From assembly GCA_017449935.1 (NCBI GenBank), contig JAFSYP010000038.1, positions 1 through 50,077 of the forward strand: a DNA stretch of 50,077 bases. The letters are read 5' to 3'. Below the pieces are notes generated by a model that searched no databases, was not told the origin of the DNA, and saw only the letters and a list, made by a program, of their open reading frames with translations. Source of the DNA: Clostridia bacterium. GTDB taxonomy: Bacteria; Bacillota; Clostridia; Oscillospirales; Acutalibacteraceae. This document shows, piece after piece, positions 46,924 through 50,077 of the stretch; position 1 is the first letter of the stretch; the number at the start of each line of letters is the position of its first letter. The position numbers and the translations under genes are program-made.

Positions 46924-46971
46924 GTACGCGGTGATGGCCGAAGCCCCGGTTGAAATCCGGGCGTTTGTACT

Positions 46972-47000
46972 GGACGCAGTAATGCGTCCTTTTATTATTG
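46972..47000 (+). terminator. intrinsic terminator
   Basis: Stem GGACGCA / TGCGTCC (46972-46978, 46983-46989) with loop GTAA, then TTTTATTATTG. Confidence 0.75.
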
Positions 47001-47003
47001 TTT

Positions 47004-47038
47004 CTGTCGGTTGCAACAGCCGACAGTTTTCTTTTTTA
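47004..47038 (+). terminator. second intrinsic terminator
   Basis: Stem CTGTCGG / CCGACAG (47004-47010, 47020-47026), then TTTTCTTTTTT. Two terminators in 70 bp insulate the capsid remnant from the gene to the left. Confidence 0.78.
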
Positions 47039-47060
47039 TTAACAATGGTAGGTGTACAAA

Positions 47061-47110
47061 ATGATACTCGAAATACTGCCTATTTCCGAAATACATCCGT
47101 ATCCGCGACG
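47061..47110 (+). pseudogene. N-terminal fragment of a ParB-like phage gene
   Basis: ATG 47061, with GGTAGGTG before it, opens ILEILPISEIHPYP, the usual first residues of phage ParB/DNA-methylase-type proteins. After about 16 residues the similarity stops and a different frame becomes a capsid protein (from about 47107). The gene has been cut by a deletion or recombination. Confidence 0.5.
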
Positions 47111-47238
47111 CGGTAAAGGAAGCCGCAGACGACGGGAATTGGGTTACATACGCTTCGGGGCATCGTGATCGCCTCGACGTTGCAATTCGCCGCGCTGTCC
47201 TTACTGGCGTCAATCAGACAGCTGCAAAACTGACCGAG

Positions 47239-48369
47239 ATGAACGCGGAAGCTCTCGGCGCGGAGTATTATGAAACGACAGCCCATGCGGGCGCTCGACC
47301 GTCCCATACGCTTTGGCAAGGGCGCGTATTTAAGATACACGGCGAAACCGAGGAATACCCGAACTTCGAGGATAAGACCGGCTACGGCACAGGCGCAGGT
47401 CTGTGCGGCTGGAACTGCCGCCACAGTTTCTATCCGTTCTGGCCGGGTATTTCGGTGCCTGCATACACGCAGGAAATGCTCGACAGCTACAACGAGGCGA
47501 AGTTCTCATACAATGGCAAGAAAATGACGGAGTATGAGGTGTCACAGGAAATGCGCGGCATGGAACGTGATATACGCGAGACAAAACGCGAGATCGCCGG
47601 CTTGCAGGCGGCATACGACGCTGCAGAAGATCCGAAACTCAAAGCCGACCTCAAAGCAGACCTGGAAAAAGCGAGCGTCCGGCTGAAACAGCAAGAGGCA
47701 AAGTACCGCGATCTGTGCAAGCAGACGGGCCACAAGCCCGATACCGTGCGCACAGGCGTCACGGCGTTTAAGGACGAAAAGGGCAATATCCTCGCCTTTA
47801 ATCAATCCGCGGCACAGCGAGCGCGCTGGACAGCAAAGAAAGCAACAGCGTCGACCTCAACTATTCCGACAGAAAAAGCCGAAACCACACCTGCTACGAC
47901 GACAAGTGCACCGTCTAATGCACCATCAGTCACCGAGCGAAGCGACGTAATAGTTGATGGTGTTACATATCATGTCGATGGTAAATATATACTCCTCGAT
48001 CATTCAGAGCACGAAAAAAAGATCGCTCATGTTTTGAGCGATTCGTTTCAGAAAGATGTTGAATTATTGCCACGCGTTGTACTTCCTCATAGAATATCGA
48101 CACCTGATTACTTAATCAATGGCGAAAGATATGACCTAAAAACTATTGAAGGTTCTGGAAAAAGTACAATTTATGATGCTGTAAAAGCCGGTAAAAGACA
48201 AGCCAGTAAATTTGTTGTAGACGTTTCAAAAACCGAAGCAACAGATGATGAAGTGCAAAGACAGATAGACATGATATTTAGATCGGATCACACAAGGTTT
48301 GTAAAGCAAATCATTGTTGTGAAGGATTATAAAATCGTAGACATCATAGACAGAAAAAGTAAGGAATGA
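47239..48369 (+). CDS. truncated phage minor capsid protein with CdiA-like C-terminal toxin domain
   Basis: 376 residues from ATG 47239. Capsid-like coding starts upstream in the same frame, from about 47107 (RDAVKEAADDGNW, then RRAVLTGVNQTAAKLTEMNA), but the true N-terminus is missing and no start is seen there. Residues about 1-110 match the minor capsid protein family (HAGARPSHTLWQGRVF; GLCGWNCRHSFYPFWPG), followed by a coiled coil and a Thr/Ala linker. From about residue 235 composition turns AT-rich, and DYLINGERYDLKTIEG with a Lys/Arg-rich helix and FVVDVSK resembles the CdiA-type tRNA-nuclease toxin fold. Toxins tethered to phage capsid proteins are known. No intact immunity gene follows. 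Confidence 0.75.
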   Translation: MNAEALGAEYYETTAHAGARPSHTLWQGRVFKIHGETEEYPNFEDKTGYGTGAGLCGWNCRHSFYPFWPGISVPAYTQEMLDSYNEAKFSYNGKKMTEYEVSQEMRGMERDIRETKREIAGLQAAYDAAEDPKLKADLKADLEKASVRLKQQEAKYRDLCKQTGHKPDTVRTGVTAFKDEKGNILAFNQSAAQRARWTAKKATASTSTIPTEKAETTPATTTSAPSNAPSVTERSDVIVDGVTYHVDGKYILLDHSEHEKKIAHVLSDSFQKDVELLPRVVLPHRISTPDYLINGERYDLKTIEGSGKSTIYDAVKAGKRQASKFVVDVSKTEATDDEVQRQIDMIFRSDHTRFVKQIIVVKDYKIVDIIDRKSKE

Positions 48370-48492
48370 GTTTGCAGCCCGCTCACGAAATCGGGAGCGA
48401 TGGGGGCCACAAACCATTCCTTACACTATTATTATAACACGTTTTTTCAAAAAGGCAAGTGTTTTTTATTTCTGATGCAGGAGGAAAGGAAT

Positions 48493-48516
48493 ATGACGAT
48501 CAGAGGACACCCGTAA
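48493..48516 (+). other. seven-codon ORF behind a strong ribosome site
   Basis: GGAGGAAAGG stands before an ATG that reads only seven codons to TAA. It is probably the start of a disrupted gene, perhaps the immunity gene expected after the toxin. Confidence 0.3.
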
Positions 48517-48519
48517 TCA

Positions 48520-48642
48520 ATGATATTGTTTGAAAAAGAATATACCACAGCACTAAAGATTATCCTGCATACCTTACACAGACTGTCCGAACAAGGCAGT
48601 CTGTTTCTTTATGCCCAAAACACGAGAGGACGGTGTACATGA
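48520..48642 (+). pseudogene. 40-codon fragment interrupted by a terminator
   Basis: ATG 48520 opens ILFEKEYTTALKIILHTLHR, which looks like a real helical N-terminus. The intrinsic terminator at 48579-48610 lies within it and the rest is not protein-like. A remnant of an immunity or phage gene is possible; there is no ribosome site. Confidence 0.3.
48579..48610 (+). terminator. intrinsic terminator
   Basis: Stem CAGACTG / CAGTCTG (48579-48585, 48597-48603) with an 11-base loop, followed by TTTCTTT. Confidence 0.72.
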
Positions 48643-48848
48643 AAGGAAAAGAACAGATCCCGGTATTCGTTTGCATGAAGCAAGGGGAAGTCGCCTGCAT
48701 TTGCAAACAGGGCAAGAAACTCTGCGACAATCCCGATTGCACCCGCGACCTCGTAGAGCGGGACGCATACAGAGACGCGGAAAAGCTGTTCTATCAGGAT
48801 CGATACGGCAAATGCCGCGAGATCGAAAAGGACAAGCGCCGCAAATGA
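48639..48848 (+). CDS. small Cys-rich phage protein
   Basis: 69 residues from ATG 48639 (GAGG nine bases before). Five cysteines include CICKQGKKLCDNPDC, and a charged helix follows (ERDAYRDAEKLFYQDRYG). Similar small proteins lie between capsid and scaffold genes of clostridial phages; the function is unknown. The 158 bp before the scaffold gene hold no gene. Confidence 0.7.
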   Translation: MKGKEQIPVFVCMKQGEVACICKQGKKLCDNPDCTRDLVERDAYRDAEKLFYQDRYGKCREIEKDKRRK

Positions 48849-49006
48849 GTTATCGTCCATGCGCATGACGGTAAACTGCACTTTTCTCGAAGCGTGACGA
48901 GATATAACCACACGCATTTTCCCTTGCGAGCGGGGATATAAACGCTCGATAGCAGATGACGGAGTGAACCGTCGATTAAACTAAATCAGCGAAAATGGAG
49001 GACCCT

Positions 49007-49516
49007 ATGGCCTACGAATTTTTACAGAAACTCTTTGGCACGACGAAAGATGGCGAACAGCCCAAGTCAATGACCTATGAGGAACTCGTCGCTGCGATCG
49101 GCGCTGACAGCAGCATTTCGGTCGTAAACCTCAAAGACGGCGGATATGTCTCGAAGGACAAGTTCGACGCAAAGGAAACCGAGCTGAAAGGCGTGCAGAC
49201 GCAGCTCGCAACGGCGAATGAAACCATTAAAGGTTTCAAAGATCAGGACGTGGACGGTATCAAGCAGAAAGTTTCCGAATGGGAAACGAAGTACAACACC
49301 GACACGCAGGCGCTGAAAGATCAGCTTGCGCAGCAGGCACGCGCCCACGCAGAAGAAATGTTCCTGTCCGGCTATAAGTTCACGAGCAAGGCGGCGCGCA
49401 ACGGCGTGCTCGCAGAACTGCGCTCGAAGAACTTTACCGTTGAAAACGGCACTCTGCTTGGCGGCAAAGAGTTCATCGATAGTCTGATGGCACAGGACGA
49501 CTATGGAAATTATTAA
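49007..49516 (+). CDS. phage minor structural protein GP20 (scaffold)
   Basis: 169 residues from ATG 49007 (GGAGG upstream). The pattern YVSKDKFDAKETELKGVQTQLATANE, a long coiled coil, and KAARNGVLAELRSKNF is the GP20 scaffold family, which helps assemble phage heads. The usual Pro/Gly-rich C-terminus is missing: the chain stops at MAQDDYGNY, so it may be shortened. It overlaps the next ORF by 14 bp. Confidence 0.85.
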   Translation: MAYEFLQKLFGTTKDGEQPKSMTYEELVAAIGADSSISVVNLKDGGYVSKDKFDAKETELKGVQTQLATANETIKGFKDQDVDGIKQKVSEWETKYNTDTQALKDQLAQQARAHAEEMFLSGYKFTSKAARNGVLAELRSKNFTVENGTLLGGKEFIDSLMAQDDYGNY

Positions 49517-49745
49517 AGAAAAGAAGTTCTGTTCGATTGACAAAAACAACACCGACGAACCGATCGCCGTAATTCTGCTTGAAAACGGCGTATGGATTCT
49601 GTCTTTCAGTAACGGAACGGCACTTGGAACAGACGGCCAACAGTATGTAAATGTTTCAGAAGAAGTAATCACAGAAAAACCGAAGGACAGTATTCTCAAC
49701 GATATTGGTTGGACGACAGATTCAAGCGAACCAGTAATTCTGTAA
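49503..49745 (+). CDS. hypothetical phage-region protein
   Basis: 80 residues, AT-rich, starting inside the GP20 gene. It has a beta-rich middle (PIAVILLENGVWILSFSNG) and no cysteine pair or membrane helix. I do not recognise it. It may be a truncated version of a longer phage protein, because the major capsid gene expected here is absent. Confidence 0.6.
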   Translation: MEIIKEKKFCSIDKNNTDEPIAVILLENGVWILSFSNGTALGTDGQQYVNVSEEVITEKPKDSILNDIGWTTDSSEPVIL

Positions 49746-49791
49746 AATCTTTATCAACCATTCAGATCCGAGATGCTATGTCCGATTTTTT

Positions 49792-49823
49792 TGACGTGCA
49801 TTTTGACTTGCATCTGACTTGTA
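49792..49823. repeat. three 9-bp direct repeats, candidate attachment arm sites
   Basis: TGACGTGCA (49792), TGACTTGCA (49804) and TGACTTGTA (49815) recur every 11-12 bp, on the 3' side of tRNA-Trp. The spacing of about one helical turn resembles integrase arm sites. No integrase is in the window. Confidence 0.5.
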
Positions 49824-49838
49824 TTTTAAGTGGAAAGA

Positions 49839-49868
49839 AGCGGAAAATAGCGGAATTTAGCGAAAAAC
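49839..49868. repeat. three 10-bp direct repeats
   Basis: AGCGGAAAAT, AGCGGAATTT and AGCGAAAAAC follow head to tail (49839-49868). They may belong to the same attachment region. Confidence 0.5.
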
Positions 49869-49890
49869 ATAAAAGCACAAGAGGACAGAG

Positions 49891-49935
49891 AAAAGTCCCT
49901 GAAATCGTTATATATCAACGATTTCAAGGACTTTT
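49891..49935 (-). terminator. terminator of the tRNA operon
   Basis: A 19-bp near-perfect stem (49891-49909 with 49917-49935) around ATATATC lies just after tRNA-Trp in the leftward direction, with TTTTCTCT following. It would also function rightward (TTTTTCTTT). Confidence 0.8.
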
Positions 49936-49939
49936 TCTT

Positions 49940-50015
49940 TGGCAGGGGCACCAAGGATCGAACTCGGGACACTCGGTTTTGGAGACCGATGCTCTACCAG
50001 CTGAGCTATACCCCT
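49940..50015 (-). tRNA. tRNA-Trp (CCA anticodon)
   Basis: On the reverse strand the cloverleaf has acceptor AGGGGTA / TGCCCCT, D-arm AGCTCAGCTGGTAGAGC, anticodon loop CTCCAAA (anticodon CCA), T-arm with GTTCGATCC, discriminator G and an encoded CCA. The mature tRNA without CCA is 49943-50015, 73 nt. The 3' end faces the phage remnant, a usual integration side. Confidence 0.96.
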
Positions 50016-50018
50016 ATG

Positions 50019-50077
50019 TGGTGGGCCATCAGGGACTCGAACCCCGGACCGACCGGTTATGAGCCGGTTGCTCTAAC
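50019..50077 (-). tRNA. tRNA-Met (CAT anticodon), 5' part outside the window
   Basis: On the reverse strand the 3' part of a cloverleaf: anticodon stem ACCGG / CCGGT with loop CTCATAA (anticodon CAT), T-loop GTTCGAGTC, acceptor ATGGCCC, discriminator A and CCA. It is three bases upstream of tRNA-Trp in the same transcript. It reads as elongator Met; an Ile-tRNA with modified CAT cannot be fully excluded without the 5' half. Confidence 0.9.

Overview
The window looks like chromosome from a GC-rich anaerobic member of the Clostridia, most like Oscillospiraceae/Ruminococcaceae from a gut community. The signs are a type III glutamine synthetase, a split glutamate synthase with ferredoxin-type subunits, an ANTAR regulator, a FeoA-FeoA-FeoB system, many oxygen-sensitive Fe-S proteins, meso-diaminopimelate synthesis through DapL, and strong AGGAGG ribosome sites. 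This assignment is an inference from gene content; there is no rRNA to test it.

Layout. 0-3.8 kb: a leftward redox-stress operon (OhrR-like regulator, glutathione peroxidase, flavodoxin, nitroreductase, radical SAM protein) behind a promoter whose -10 box lies inside an OhrR-type palindrome. 3.8-9.1 kb: an iron block with a secreted metallophosphoesterase, a DtxR-family regulator and feoA-feoA-feoB plus a Cys-rich FeoB partner. Five copies of an 18-bp palindrome (GGTTAGC-N4-GCTAACC) sit at the phosphoesterase and feo promoters and before feoB. A 216-bp MITE-like element lies between phosphoesterase and regulator.

9.3-30.4 kb is the core: two divergent nitrogen operons. Leftward, apparently one transcript: gdhA, glnN, a 60-residue acidic protein, asnB, guaA, pyrG, an ammonium transporter fused to PII, purF, dapF and dapL. 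Rightward: a split glutamate synthase (glutaminase, FMN, Fe-S, FAD and GXGXG subunits), a short type I glutamine synthetase and an ANTAR regulator with a degenerate receiver. The cluster captures ammonium, makes glutamate and glutamine, and spends glutamine in four amidotransferases. Both promoters have leaders that can fold into a small hairpin and an intrinsic terminator, with A at loop position 1 and G at position 4, as expected of ANTAR targets.

30.5-46.4 kb: a hypB / GltD-like flavoprotein / hypA operon without a visible nickel enzyme; a family-39-like glycosidase; a GNAT enzyme; a glycerophosphodiesterase; a ribokinase; a chimeric ORF joining a surface-protein N-terminus to a phage amidase fragment; a secreted papain-like protease; an XRE regulator with a desulfoferrodoxin-like domain; two more GNAT genes; and an ABC exporter.

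46.4-50 kb: an AT-richer, rearranged prophage remnant (capsid protein carrying a CdiA-like toxin domain, scaffold protein, small phage proteins) ending at tRNA-Trp and a partial tRNA-Met. Its 3' tRNA side carries short direct repeats like an attachment region.
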